Positions 8,229 to 18,459 of a DNA stretch of 64,000 nt are shown piece after piece (positions within the stretch are counted from its first letter, which is position 1; each line of letters begins with the position of its first letter). The DNA lies in contig NZ_CP115300.1 in the NCBI RefSeq assembly GCF_027625935.1, forward strand, positions 124,001 through 188,000, written 5' to 3'. The notes under the pieces are model-generated. The model saw nothing but the letters and a program-made list of their open reading frames with translations, was not told the origin of the DNA and did not search any database. A program made the position numbers and the translations under genes. This DNA is from Streptomyces camelliae. GTDB taxonomy: Bacteria; Actinomycetota; Actinomycetes; Streptomycetales; Streptomycetaceae.

Positions 8229-9758
8229 GTGGCCGCTGGTCAGATAACCTCCGAGCCTGCCGACACGCCGGCAGCAGCTCTCGCGGAGCGGCAGAAGCTG
8301 CGCAAGCACTTCGGCCGCTTCGACATCCTGTTCTTCCTCCTGTGCACCATCGTCGGCGTGGACACCATCGGCACCGTCGCCTCGAAGGGTGCTGAAGCGT
8401 TCACCTGGCTCATCGTGCTGGCCGCGGTGTTCTTCGTGCCGTCTGCACTGCTCACCGCCGAACTGGGAGCCGCGTTCCCCGATGAGGGCGGTCCCTACAT
8501 CTGGACCAGCCGGGCCTTCGGGCGGCTCGCCGGTGCCGTCAACAACTTCCTGTACTGGATCACCAATCCGGTGTGGCTGGGCGGCACGCTCTCCGTGTCC
8601 GCCGCCACTGCCTACACCACCTTCTTCAACGACGGGAAGAACCTGAGCACCCCGGCCTTCTACGCCTTCACGCTCGTGTTCGTCTGGGTGGGCGTGCTCG
8701 CCGCGATCCTTTCCTTCGACGTCGGCAAGTGGATTCCCACCATCGGCGCCTGGAGCCGTTTCATCCTCCTCGGACTGTTCACCGTCACCGTCGTGGTGTA
8801 CGGCATCCGACACGGCCTGCATGGATTCGGTGTCGGCGACTTCTCCCCGACCTACGCGGGATTCGTCGGACTGGTACCTGTCCTGATGTTCAACTACGTC
8901 GGTTTCGAGCTGCCCAACACCGCCGGCGACGAGATGACCGACGCCCAGAAGGACGTGCCGTTCGCCATCTTCCGCAGCGCCGGCCTCGCCGTGCTGCTGT
9001 ACGCGCTGCCGATCCTCGGCATCCTGCTCGTCCTGCCGGTCAAGGCCATCACCGGTCTCGGCGGTTTCGTCGACGCCATCCGGCAGGTCTTCACTGTGTA
9101 CGGCGGCCATGTCGCCGCCGACGGCACAGCCACGCTCAGCGGCGCCGGCCGCCTGCTCGGAGACCTCGCCGCGATCATGTTCATCCTCACGGTGCTGTCC
9201 TCCGGAGTCACGTGGATCATGGGATCCGACCGTGCCCTCGCCGTCTCCGGCTACGACGGCACGGCACCCCGGTTCCTCGGCGTCATCTCCAGCCGGTTCG
9301 GCACCCCCCTACGGGTCAACATCCTCAGCGGTGCGGTCTCCACGACCGTCCTCGTCCTGGCCCACCAACTGACGGGCGGCAGCGCCGGCAAGCTCTTCGG
9401 CGCCGTCCTCGGCCTCGCCGTCTCCACCACCCTCGTCAGCTACCTGGGCATCTTCCCGGCGCTCGCCGTACTGCGCCGCAAGGCTCCGGACTTCCCCCGC
9501 CCCTACAGGGCACCCATCCCCCGCACCATCAGCACGGTGCTCACCCTGCTCATCCTGTTCGCCAGCGTGCAGCTGGTCGCCCCGGGACTCGGCGACCACT
9601 GGTTCGGCTCCGGCTACGCGCCGGCCGGCTGGAGTTACGGCGAGCGCTGGAGGTACCTGCTGACGGAGGCCGTCCCGCTCGTCGCATTTATGCTCCTCGG
9701 CGTGCTCTTCTGGGTGCTGGGCCGACCGACCCGCACCGCACCTGCCACCGGGGAGTAG
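8229..9758 (+). CDS. APC-superfamily amino acid permease
   Basis: 509 aa from GTG 8229 with AGGAG 8-12 bases upstream. It is an integral membrane protein with about 12 hydrophobic helices. The first helix region, FDILFFLLCTIVGVDTIGTVA, carries the glycine-rich unwound segment typical of APC transporters, and GFELPNTAGDEMTDAQKDVP is the conserved TM6/loop region. It probably exchanges or imports an amino acid or amine across the cytoplasmic membrane; substrate not predictable. It stands alone between insertion-sequence remnants. Confidence 0.88.
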   Translation: MAAGQITSEPADTPAAALAERQKLRKHFGRFDILFFLLCTIVGVDTIGTVASKGAEAFTWLIVLAAVFFVPSALLTAELGAAFPDEGGPYIWTSRAFGRLAGAVNNFLYWITNPVWLGGTLSVSAATAYTTFFNDGKNLSTPAFYAFTLVFVWVGVLAAILSFDVGKWIPTIGAWSRFILLGLFTVTVVVYGIRHGLHGFGVGDFSPTYAGFVGLVPVLMFNYVGFELPNTAGDEMTDAQKDVPFAIFRSAGLAVLLYALPILGILLVLPVKAITGLGGFVDAIRQVFTVYGGHVAADGTATLSGAGRLLGDLAAIMFILTVLSSGVTWIMGSDRALAVSGYDGTAPRFLGVISSRFGTPLRVNILSGAVSTTVLVLAHQLTGGSAGKLFGAVLGLAVSTTLVSYLGIFPALAVLRRKAPDFPRPYRAPIPRTISTVLTLLILFASVQLVAPGLGDHWFGSGYAPAGWSYGERWRYLLTEAVPLVAFMLLGVLFWVLGRPTRTAPATGE

Positions 9759-10044
9759 CATTCCGGGACCTCGTCGGCCAGGGTCGGTACAAGGCCGTCC
9801 GCGTGCCGCGAGGCGGACCTTCGTGGTCGGTCCGTCGCGGGACCGGCCGATGGCACGATCTTCCGGTTCTTGAGGCTACGCCGTCACCAAGGCCGTGTCC
9901 TGCGCGAACGAAAGTGACAAGACGTCAGGACATCCCGCGAAATCCAGCACGACCTTCCGGGGAACGACACAAAAAGGAGCCGCAGCGGACACCGTAACGG
10001 CCCTGACATGCAGCTTCACTATGTCGTTCAATACGACTACGACC
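9759..10044. other. Intergenic between permease and IS5 element
   Basis: No gene seen. A 6-bp stem (CGGTCC at 9828 with GGACCG at 9840) could be a weak terminator for the permease. A motif around GACGTCAGGA at 9918 resembles one at 7784 on the other side of the permease. Confidence 0.3.
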
Positions 10045-10938
10045 AGGAGTTGTCTTCAAATGTCACGCCCACATCAGGAGCGAGGCGAGGGCGACAGCTG
10101 CCTGGTAGGACTCGGCCGTCTTGTCGTAGCGGGTCGCGATGCCGCGCCACTGCTTGAGGCGGTTGAAGCACCGTTCCACGACGTTGCGCTGCTTGTAGAG
10201 CTGCTTGTCGAAGGTCGGCGGGCGGCCGCCTCGGCTGCCGCGCCGGAGCCGGTTGCGGATCTGGTCGGCCCGCTCGGGGATGGTGTGGCTGATGCCGTGG
10301 CGTCCCAGCCAGGTCCGTATCGCGCGGGAGCTGTAGCCCTTGTCGCCCAGCACGTGGGTGGGCCGCGCCCGGGGACGGCCCGGGCCCATGCGAGGAACCC
10401 GGATCGCCTCCATCACGGTGGTGAACTGGGTGCAGTCGTTGGTGCTGCCGCCCGTGAGCACGAACGCGAGTGGACGCCCGAAGGCATCGCAGGCCAGGTG
10501 AACCTTGCTGGTCAGGCCGCCCCGGGAGCGTCCGAGTGCCGGGCTGCAGCGCCCCCTTTCCGGGCCCCGGCGGCATGCTGGTGGGCACGGACAACGGTGG
10601 AGTCGACCGACACCAGCCAGTCGACCTCTCCGGCCGCGTCCGCCCGGGCCTGGGCGGCCTCGAGCATCCGCTCGAAGGTTCCGTCCAGGGCCCACCGGCG
10701 AAAGCGGGTGTGCAGCGTATGCCAGGGGCCGTACCGCTCAGGCACGTCCCGCCAGGCCGTGCCCGTCCGGAACTTCCACACGATCCCGTTGAGCACGGTT
10801 CGATCGTCCAACCGCTTCCGCCCGCGCAAGGACTCGGGCAGCAGCGGACGGAGGAACTCCCACTCCTCATCGGACAGTTCATGGCGACGTATCACCCGAC
10901 CATGATCCACCACTCAAGATCAATTAAAGACACGACCT
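10045..10938 (-). mobile_element. IS5-family insertion sequence, near complete
   Basis: About 0.9 kb bounded by imperfect 17-bp inverted repeats at 10045-10061 (AGGAGTTGTCTTCAAAT) and 10922-10938 (on the minus strand AGGTCGTGTCTTTAATT). It contains the two-frame transposase at 10063-10913. It has inserted into, and ended, the RHS-repeat gene on its right side. Both ends and both reading frames are present, so it may still be active. Confidence 0.8.
10063..10913 (-). CDS. IS5-family transposase made by -1 frameshift
   Basis: The first frame (10913 to about 10512) has the N-terminal block LSDEEWEFLRPLLPES, WKFRTGTAWRDVPERYGPW and the first catalytic Asp region VDWLVSVDSTVVRAHQHAAG. The second frame (to 10063) continues with LGRSRGGLTSKVHLACDA, VLGDKGYSSRAIRTWL and RNVVERCFNRLKQWRGIATRYDK, carrying the remaining DDE residues. 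The switch fits a -1 slip on the AAAGGGGG run near 10550, the usual programmed-frameshift arrangement for this IS5 subgroup. The full product is about 280 aa and cuts and pastes the element. Confidence 0.85.
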
Positions 10939-10939
10939 A

Positions 10940-12545
10940 GTGCCGAAGTCCTTAGGCTGGCAAGGGGTTTCACCGAGGGTCGGTGTCGGGGTCTGTGTGG
11001 AGCCCTGGGTCGGCGCCATAGGAGGCGCCGGTGTGGTGGAGGGTGCGGGCGGATGGAGCCGCTGTCGATGTTGCTGTTGGTGCTGGGTGTGCCGCCGCCT
11101 CCGTCGAGAATCGGCAGGAAGAGGCCGCTGGGGTCGGATCTGGTGGAGGGGTTGTCACCGGCGTAGGTGTAGCCGCCCATCTGGCTGGGGTCGCCGGCTT
11201 CGAAGACCGGGTCGGGGGCGAGGAAGCGGCCGAGGTTGGGGTCGTAGTTGCGGGCGCCCAGGAGGTCGAGGCCGGTGGTGGTGTCCGTGGGTTGGCCGAG
11301 GTAGCCGTGGTTCTCGTCGGCGGAGACCCACGTGGCGGGCTTGGTGCCGCGAGGGTTGCCGTAGGGGTCGTAGGAGCGGCGGGTGGCTGCCAGGGTGCCG
11401 GCGTCGACGGCCGTCGTCGCTGTGCCCTGGAGGTTGGCGATCTGGTAGCTGACCGTGCCGGTGCTGGAGCGTGTGACCGTTGTGCCGTCGGGGCCTGAGT
11501 AGTAGCGCAGGCCGGTCCAGGTCTTGGCGGAGACGTTCAGGGTGATCTGTTCGGTGCCGCCGAACAGATACAGGATGCGGGTCTTGTCGGTGCCGCCGGT
11601 GCTGCTGGTCTGCTCCAGCAGGTTGCCATCGGCGTCGTAGAGGTAGCTGCTGGTGGTGTTGCTGGTGCCCGAGGAAGTGGTGACAGTTGCGGTGCGGCCT
11701 TCGGGGTCGTAGGTGAGGGTCTGGGTCTGGCCGGCCGGGATCTTGCTGCCGGAGGCGACCGGGTTCCAGGTCTGGGCCTGGGTTCCGTTACACGTCCAGA
11801 TCTGCAACTGGGTGCCGGTCGTGGTGGAGCTGGACGGGTCGTCCAGGCACTTGCCGGACTGGGGGTTGACCAGCGAGCCGTTGGCCGCGGCCTTCCACTG
11901 CTGGGCACCGGTGCCGTTGCAGGTGTACAGGTCGATCTTGGTGCCGTTGGCGGTGCCGCTGCTGGCGACGTCCAGGCACTTGCCGCCGATGCCGCGGATG
12001 GTGCCGTCCGTGCCTATCGTCCAGTTCTGGGCGCTGGTGCCGTTGCAGGTGTAGATCTGGATCTTGTTGCCGTCGGTGGTGGACGACGTCGCGTCGTCGA
12101 CGCACAGTTTCTTGCCTGTGCTGGTGGTCAGCGCCGAGATGAGCGGGCTGGTGGTGGAGACCTTCCGGCTCATGGTGTTGCCGGCGTTCTTGTTAGGCGT
12201 GTAGCCGGTGTCCGTGTAGCTCGGCGTCCCGGTCGCCGTGCCCGTGGTCGGGTTGCTGCTGGTGGTGGTGCCGGCCTGATTGGGCAGGGTGGCCGTGGCG
12301 GTGCCGTCGGTGCCGGTGTAGGCGGTGGTCTGGGTGGTGTCGTTGAGCGCGTTGCCGGTGGTGTCGTGGTCGACCATGCTTGTGCGGTTGCCGAGCAGGT
12401 CGTAGCTGTAGGTCTGCCAGTACGAGGCAGGGCCGCGTGGACGGCGGTGTCGAGGTAGTCGGGTGTGTTGGCCGTGGTGATGAAGCCGCCGATGCCGTCC
12501 AGGTTGCCCTGCTGGGTGTAGCCGTAGTCGACATCCGGCGTGCGT
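10940..12545 (-). pseudogene. RHS/YD-repeat protein with embedded ricin-B lectin, truncated
   Basis: The minus-strand frame holds YD repeats (YLYDADGNLLEQT, SYDPYGNPRGTK) and the RHS core closure LGARNYDPNLGRFLAPDP followed by YTYAGDNPSTRSDPSG. Between repeats sits a ricin-B-type trefoil of three QxW subdomains (QNW, QQW, QTW), with paired KCLDVASSG/KCLDDPSSS motifs. Full-length proteins of this type exceed 1,500 aa and end in a toxin or effector domain after the core. Here only about 530 aa remain. The N-terminal side shifts frame near 12430 (upstream frame reads DYGYTQQGNLDGIGGF) and has no start, and the C-terminal tip is cut by the IS5 element, so the effector is lost. Not expected to be functional. 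Confidence 0.8.
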
Positions 12546-12569
12546 GCCCGGGGTCATGATGCGCATCAC

Positions 12570-12869
12570 TCACGCCTTTGACACAGCCGATCCTTTAACA
12601 CGGATCAGTTCATGGATTTCGCAGCGACACACGGTCGGCAAGGGGTGAAGGGGCGTCAGCAGATCATCCGGAAGGACCAACAGGCATTCAATAGGCCTTT
12701 TTTCTCGGCCACTTCATGTCCCGGTCGAAGGGGAGACGGGGCCCTATATACCCCGATCGGCTCCATGCCGCTCATCTTCCGATATGACTGATATGACAGC
12801 TGTGAGTAGGTTTGGTCGCAGTCGGCTGACGAGCCGACATCTCCGAGATATCCAGACAGGAGAAGCGAC
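12570..12869. other. Intergenic, probable promoter region of the following secreted protein
   Basis: No gene seen. The stretch lies upstream of the gene at 12870 and is AT-richer than its surroundings near 12740-12810 (for example CCCTATATACCCC and GATATGACTGATATGAC). The ribosome binding site AGGAG lies at 12858-12862. No specific operator is identified. Confidence 0.35.
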
Positions 12870-13499
12870 ATGAAGCTCGCTCGTTCCACCATGGTGACCG
12901 CAGGTGTCTCGGCCGCCGCGGCGCTCGCCGTGACCGGCATCACCTACGCCTCGGCGGCCCCCGCCCAGGCACCCCAGGCCGCCCAGGCCGCCGCCGCCCC
13001 GGCCGCCGCCCCGGCAGCCCCCCTCAGCAACGACCCCGGACAGGGCAAGAACAACAACAACGGCAACAACAACGAAGGGCAGGGCAAGGGCAACGAAGGC
13101 AAGGGCAACGAAGGCCGGCGCGAGGAAGGCAGGCGCCACGAGGAGGGCCGGATCGAGGTCAACGAGCGGTCCTACTCCGCCCACCCCGGTGACTGCATCA
13201 CCGTCGTCAGCGGCCTGGGCGCCAAGACCCTGAACATCCGCAACGAAAGCCACAAGCGGGTAGAGGTCTTCCGCGGCGCGGTCTGCGACAACGGCGCCCC
13301 CATCGCCACCGTCGGCCCCCACAGCTCCAGCTTCGGCGTCGACGACCTCCACACCAAGGCCATCCACGTCAAGGACGGCATCGTCGCCAGCTTCCGCGTC
13401 GTCTGCGACGAGCGCGGTGAGCGCGGCGAGCGCGGCGAGGGCGGCGAGGGCGGCGAGCGTGGCGAGGGCGGCTGGGGCGGCGAGGGCGGCTGGGACTGA
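12870..13499 (+). CDS. Secreted low-complexity protein of unknown function
   Basis: 209 aa with AGGAG 7 bases before ATG. Residues 1-31 form a Sec signal peptide (MKLARST, hydrophobic core, cut near YASAAPA). An Ala/Pro spacer, an Asn/Gly/Lys-rich stretch (about 58-80) and a charged Arg/Glu segment follow. The central domain (about 95-175) is the only complex part, with three cysteines (PGDCITVV, GAVCDNG, RVVCDER), and the tail is a run of GER/GEG repeats. It resembles a matrix or cell-surface protein with disordered flanks; I do not recognise the family. A good terminator follows. Confidence 0.8.
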   Translation: MKLARSTMVTAGVSAAAALAVTGITYASAAPAQAPQAAQAAAAPAAAPAAPLSNDPGQGKNNNNGNNNEGQGKGNEGKGNEGRREEGRRHEEGRIEVNERSYSAHPGDCITVVSGLGAKTLNIRNESHKRVEVFRGAVCDNGAPIATVGPHSSSFGVDDLHTKAIHVKDGIVASFRVVCDERGERGERGEGGEGGERGEGGWGGEGGWD

Positions 13500-13525
13500 C
13501 CCGAAGCCCACAGCACCACACGGGG

Positions 13526-13552
13526 CCCCGGCCCGCCGGAATCGGGCCGGGG
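13526..13552 (+). terminator. Rho-independent-like hairpin
   Basis: Perfect 10-bp inverted repeat CCCCGGCCCG (13526-13535) / CGGGCCGGGG (13543-13552) with a 7-base loop, 27 bases after the stop of the secreted protein gene. As usual in high-GC actinomycetes it lacks a long T run. Confidence 0.75.
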
Positions 13553-14196
13553 ACACCCCAACCCCATTGTCTGACAACCCACGCGCCATGCACGCACCAC
13601 CGGCCCGGACACCAGAGGTCACACCCCTGGCGCCCGGGCCGGCGTCCTTCCCTCCATCGGCCGACCCACCTGGGGATAACCGCCCCGAACGCTTCCCGCG
13701 GGCACATCTCCCCACACCCACACCACCCGCACCCCTCCCGGCGATTCCCCACCCCCGAACGGGTGAGACAAGACATCGGACACGCACCAGAAAACCGACC
13801 CACGACCCACAACACCTGCAACCAACCCGCTGAGCCCGCCGACCGCCGACCGCCCCGGCCCTGCCGGCCACGTCCGCAAAGACGCCGGGTATCCGAGGGT
13901 GCCGCCCGATCCACAGCCGCACCGCAGACCTGAGCAGACAGCGACCGGGGCATGGGCAGCACACCTCCACGTCTCAGCCGTCGTGCCACGCGTTGAAAGA
14001 CGGCGCCGGCAACTGCACCCGCGTGACGTACGGCCGAAGGCAGCCGGCTGTACCCGATCGGCCGGTAGCCCCGAGAGCAAGCCGGCTGGGTCCACAATCC
14101 AGAATCCGCCCGTGACAGAGGGCCCGATGACTTGATCACGCTGGAACGATCCGCCGAAGCAGAGCGCCCGAAGCTCGCAGGCCTGGCCGGCGACGA
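13553..14196. other. Intergenic without a supportable gene
   Basis: About 640 bases. Open frames exist on both strands but their translations are low-complexity Arg/Pro or Gly-rich and lack convincing ribosome binding sites. I see no insertion-sequence or RNA signature. Confidence 0.4.
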
Positions 14197-14424
14197 CTAC
14201 GACGCGCAGTGGATGCGCTGGCACAAGGCGGCCGAGGCCACGCAGGCAGCGCCCACAACGGTCGCCACACAGATGGTTCCGGAGAGGATCCCCCACTTTT
14301 CGGCCTGCGCAACTCCGAGTCCGGCCGCAGCCCCTGCGGCAATCGCCGACAGTGCGGACACCGCGATCGCTACGCGTAAGGACTTTCCTCCGGATCGCAG
14401 GGACAGCTCACCATGATCAGTCAC
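14197..14424 (-). CDS. Small membrane protein, hypothetical
   Basis: 75 aa from GTG 14424, with AGGAT about 9 bases upstream. After a short charged N-terminus come two hydrophobic segments (VAIAVSALSAIAAGAAAG and GTICVATVVGAACVASAAL), so it is probably a two-helix membrane protein. No family recognised. It lies downstream of the ABC transporter operon on the same strand, 180 bases after the permease stop; membership of that operon is uncertain. Confidence 0.5.
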   Translation of the reverse strand: MTDHGELSLRSGGKSLRVAIAVSALSAIAAGAAAGLGVAQAEKWGILSGTICVATVVGAACVASAALCQRIHCAS

Positions 14425-14604
14425 ACTCTGATCCTGTCACGCGCCCGCTACCGCATCCAGTGTGCCGATCACACCGGCCAAGCTCCCATGCTGTTGGCGC
14501 TATTTGAAAAATCCCCACCACTCGCCCTGCCGATGGCCAGACCTGCTTACACCGGTTCCCCGCCCGCGGGTGAGTTGGTCGGCGGATGGATGGTGCGTGA
14601 GGCG

Positions 14605-16395
14605 TCAGTTCTGCTCGCTGTGCAGGGCCTTGTGGACGGGTTGGCGGGCGCCGAGGCGGGCCGGGGCCGCGGTCAGCGCTGCGAGACCGAGGAGCGTCGC
14701 TGTGACCATGCACGCGGTCTGCGCGGAGGAGGGCAGGATCACGGCATCGGGGCCGACCTGCAGGAGCGCGTACAGACCCATGCCGGCCGGAACGCCGATC
14801 GCGGCCGCGGGCAGGGCCGGCAGCAACTGAGCCGCGATCAGTCCCGTGGTGACCTGCCCCGGAGTAGCGCCCAGCGTGCGGGCGACGGCCAGGGGACGTC
14901 TTGCATCGAGGGCAGCATTCCAGGCGGTGGCGGCGGCGTTGACCACGGCCAGCACGATCACGGCGACGATGACGCCCTGAACGATGTGGTGGGTCAGCAC
15001 AAACCTCGGATCGGGCAGGGTGGATGCGCCCAGGTCGAGCCGGAACGGCGGTTGGGCCTGGAAGGTCAGTATCGCGGAGAGCCCGGTGGTGACGGTGAAG
15101 GTGCTGGCCGCGGTGAGGAGTGCACGGCGTGGACGACGGGCGGCGAGGCGCAGTCCGAGCATGAGCGGGACGGGCAGCCAAGCGGCGCCTGCGGCGAGCG
15201 CGGAATGCTGCCCGGGTGCGCGGGCTGGATCGGCGAGTGCGTGGGCGGTGCTGGTGCGGGCGGCCCGCCACGCGGGACCGATCGCTGCGCCGGCGGAGAT
15301 CGCGAGCGCGGTGACGGCGACCGCCACGACGGTACCTGCCGAGGGGGCGGCGAATGCCGTGTCGAGCAGCCCGCCGCCGGGGTCGCTGAGCGCGGGCGCG
15401 AGCAGGCATCCCAGGGCCAGACCGACCACGCCCGCAGCCAGGGCCACAGCCAAGTACTCGGTCAGCAGCGCCGCGGCCACCAGGCCCGGGGTGGCGCCGA
15501 CCGCCTTGAACAGCCCGACCCTGCGGGTCTGTTCGGCCATGCGGCCTGCGACCAGAGCGCTCGCCCCGGCAAGGGCGAGGCTTACCAGGAGCCAGCTGCC
15601 GACCGTGACGGCGTCGTGCACGGGGCGCAGACCGTCGGCGTTGTCCCGAGCGAAGTCCTGCCAGGCGCGCACGTTCACCCGGACGGCCTGCACGGACGGG
15701 GAGTTCGCGAATGCCTCGGCGTGCTGCGGCTCGGCCAGCTTCAAGTTCGCGGTGTAGGACAGCGGCAGCTGGGGTGAGGCGAGGCTGCGCAGGTCGGCCT
15801 GGGTGAGCCAGAGCAAGCCGGCGCTCTGGGCGGGACCGCCTCCCTGAGGGGACCACTCGGCGCTCGGGTAGGGCCCGGCGGCAGCGGTGAGGGCGATGCC
15901 GGTGACCGTGAAGGTCCGCCCGGCGACGGTGAGGTGCTCTCCGGTGTGCAGTCCGAGCGCGAGAGCGAAGGCGCGTTCGACCACCGCTCCTCCGGGACGC
16001 ACCCAGCTGCCCTGGGTCAGCTGCGGGTGGTCGATGACGTCCGGTGTCGTGGCGCGTCCCTCCACGACGGCCTGCACGGTCAGCCCGTGCGCCTGGACCA
16101 TGGGGAAGGCGACGGGGTAGGGCCCGCTGTGCGCAGCGATCCCCGGCAGGTCGAACAGCGGAGTCAGGTCGTGCAGGGCTGTGTCTCCGGTGCCGATCGG
16201 CATGGCCATCACGTCCGGCCCGTCGGTCGCGGCCCGGATCTGCGCGTAGGACTGTCCCGCCGCGTCGCGCAGCGTCATCCCGAGCGCCACGGCGCCGCAG
16301 GCGGCGGTCACGGCCGAAACCAGAATCAGGGACTGAAGCAAGTGGCGGCGCAGGCCGCGCAGGGCGAGGCGGGCTATCAGGATGAGGCGGCCCAT
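14605..16395 (-). CDS. ABC transporter permease, FtsX/MacB-like
   Basis: 596 aa. An N-terminal helix (LLQSLILVSAVTAACGAVAL) precedes a large periplasm-facing region (about 45-260). Then come FtsX-type helices with the family motif RRVGLFKAVGATPGLVAAAL near 290 and a second copy LAVARTLGATPGQVTTGLI near 500. Duplicated FtsX halves with an extracytoplasmic domain are typical of LolE/MacB-type permeases that move lipids or peptides or respond to antimicrobial peptides. The start lies 3 bases after the ATPase stop, so the two form one transporter. Confidence 0.9.
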   Translation of the reverse strand: MGRLILIARLALRGLRRHLLQSLILVSAVTAACGAVALGMTLRDAAGQSYAQIRAATDGPDVMAMPIGTGDTALHDLTPLFDLPGIAAHSGPYPVAFPMVQAHGLTVQAVVEGRATTPDVIDHPQLTQGSWVRPGGAVVERAFALALGLHTGEHLTVAGRTFTVTGIALTAAAGPYPSAEWSPQGGGPAQSAGLLWLTQADLRSLASPQLPLSYTANLKLAEPQHAEAFANSPSVQAVRVNVRAWQDFARDNADGLRPVHDAVTVGSWLLVSLALAGASALVAGRMAEQTRRVGLFKAVGATPGLVAAALLTEYLAVALAAGVVGLALGCLLAPALSDPGGGLLDTAFAAPSAGTVVAVAVTALAISAGAAIGPAWRAARTSTAHALADPARAPGQHSALAAGAAWLPVPLMLGLRLAARRPRRALLTAASTFTVTTGLSAILTFQAQPPFRLDLGASTLPDPRFVLTHHIVQGVIVAVIVLAVVNAAATAWNAALDARRPLAVARTLGATPGQVTTGLIAAQLLPALPAAAIGVPAGMGLYALLQVGPDAVILPSSAQTACMVTATLLGLAALTAAPARLGARQPVHKALHSEQN

Positions 16396-16398
16396 CGC

Positions 16399-17141
<743 letters not shown>

Positions 17142-17145
<4 letters not shown>

Positions 17146-17657
17146 GCACCCTCCCTGTTCCCACGCCACATCCGCTCGCACGCCTCCAGCCAGCGCAGAT
17201 CCGCCTCCAGCCGCAGCACGATCCCCTCCAGCAGCAGCGCGGACACCTCATCGCCGGGCTCTTCCAGGGCCGCCCGCTGAGCGTCACGCAGCCGACGCAT
17301 CAACTCCCGGCGCTGCACAGCCACAAGATCCACCGGATCAGCGAGACCACTGGCGGCAGCGGCGACGAGCTTCAGGTGGAACCCGGCCAGATCCGGCTTC
17401 GGCCACCCCGCCCCCGCGAGCCACCGCGTCACGCGTTCCCGGCCGGCGGCGGTGGCCTCGTAGACCTTGCGGTCAGCCGGCTCCGCGGCGTCCGTGCATG
17501 CCACAAGGCCGGCCTTCTCCAGCCGCGACAAGGTGACGTACACCTGACCCGGGTTCATCGCCGCACCCAGCGGCCCCAGCGCCGCCTGCAGCCGGGCACG
17601 CAGGGCATACCCGTGGGCCGGCTCCTTGACCAGCATCGCCAGCAACGCGTCCTGCAT
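17142..17657 (-). CDS. PadR-family transcriptional regulator
   Basis: 171 aa winged-helix repressor. The N-terminal DNA-binding domain has the family pattern MLVKEPAHGYAL and PGQVYVTLSRLEKAGLV, and a C-terminal helical dimerisation region of PadR subfamily type follows. First gene of a PadR-ATPase-permease operon with 4-bp overlap to the ATPase. Such PadR proteins commonly repress their own transporter operon until a drug or peptide ligand binds, so this is probably an efflux or envelope-stress module. Confidence 0.9.
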
Positions 17658-17681
17658 CCCTCACCCCCCTCCGCACCTAGC

Positions 17682-17702
17682 GGATAGGTCTAACGGTTAT
17701 CC
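17682..17702. promoter_or_regulatory. Possible PadR operator
   Basis: A 21-bp imperfect inverted repeat (GGATA at 17682-17686 with TATCC at 17698-17702) lies 25 bases upstream of the padR start, within the expected promoter. Only five base pairs per arm are perfect, so this is a suggestion. Confidence 0.35.
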
Positions 17703-17886
17703 CCTGGCTACGTCAACCGGCTCTGCGACGCAGCAGCCCAAAGCCCGGAGCCGCAACGCCCTGCCAGCCCCATTGACGAGGCCGACAACCAAGCGGGGAC
17801 CAGGAGCGAACCCGGGGATTTTCAAGGCTCTGGCCGCAGTTCCGTGAACCCACGAAGGACGCGTGCGGCCAGGCGGTGCGTGAAGT

Positions 17887-18404
17887 TCAGAGAGCCCCGG
17901 GGTGGCCCGTGGCGGCGAACTGATCAATGACATCGTGAAGTTGCTCAAGGAAGTCGCGCAGACTGGCGGCCACGGCATAGAACTCGTCGTTCCAGGATGC
18001 AGTCCTGGACTTGTGGACCGTGCCGTTGGCCGCGAGAGCGAAGAGATTGCCACCGCCGTCGCTCCCGAAGACGATTCCATGATCGCCATTCTTGAGGGGA
18101 ACCGCGCCGTACTCGTCCAGGTACGCAGTCACGGTAGAGGGCGGGTGGATGAAGTACCCGTTGCCGATGTCGGGCAGAGACACGCTGTCGATCACGGCGA
18201 AGAGCGACAGCAGGGCTCCGGCCGGTGGTTCGTCAGGAGGGTGACCGCAGCCCGCGTCTCATCGTCGGCCAGCGCCACCTCGTTGTCCCCCGCGGGGTAG
18301 CCGCGCGTCTCCTCGAAGGTTTCCATCAGCTGGCTCACGCCTTGTGAAACCTGTTGACACCACGCATCATGCAGCCAGGATGAGTCGAGACCACGCTCAG
18401 GCAT
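17887..18404 (-). pseudogene. SUKH (SMI1/KNR4)-like protein, split over two frames
   Basis: Two overlapping minus-strand frames look like one protein. The upstream piece starts at ATG 18404 (GAGG upstream) and runs to DDETRAAVTLLTN, stopping at 18192. The downstream frame (EPPAGALLSLFAVIDSVSL, then TAYLDEYGAVPLKNGDHG and IVFGSDGGGNLFAL) ends at 17887. The FGSDGGG motif is characteristic of SMI1/KNR4 (SUKH) proteins, which are often immunity proteins against polymorphic toxins. A single-base shift near 18225 separates the halves. The downstream part has no ribosome binding site at GTG 18195, so a frameshift is more likely than two genes. Confidence 0.6.
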
Positions 18405-18459
18405 GCAGGAGTCCTCTGGAGTCCGTGGGTGCACGCCCCTTGCGTGCGGCCTCACCATC

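Noticed and set aside
13526..13552. Considered as an operator palindrome
   Set aside because: Position 27 bases after a stop, GC-rich perfect stem and small loop fit a terminator better.
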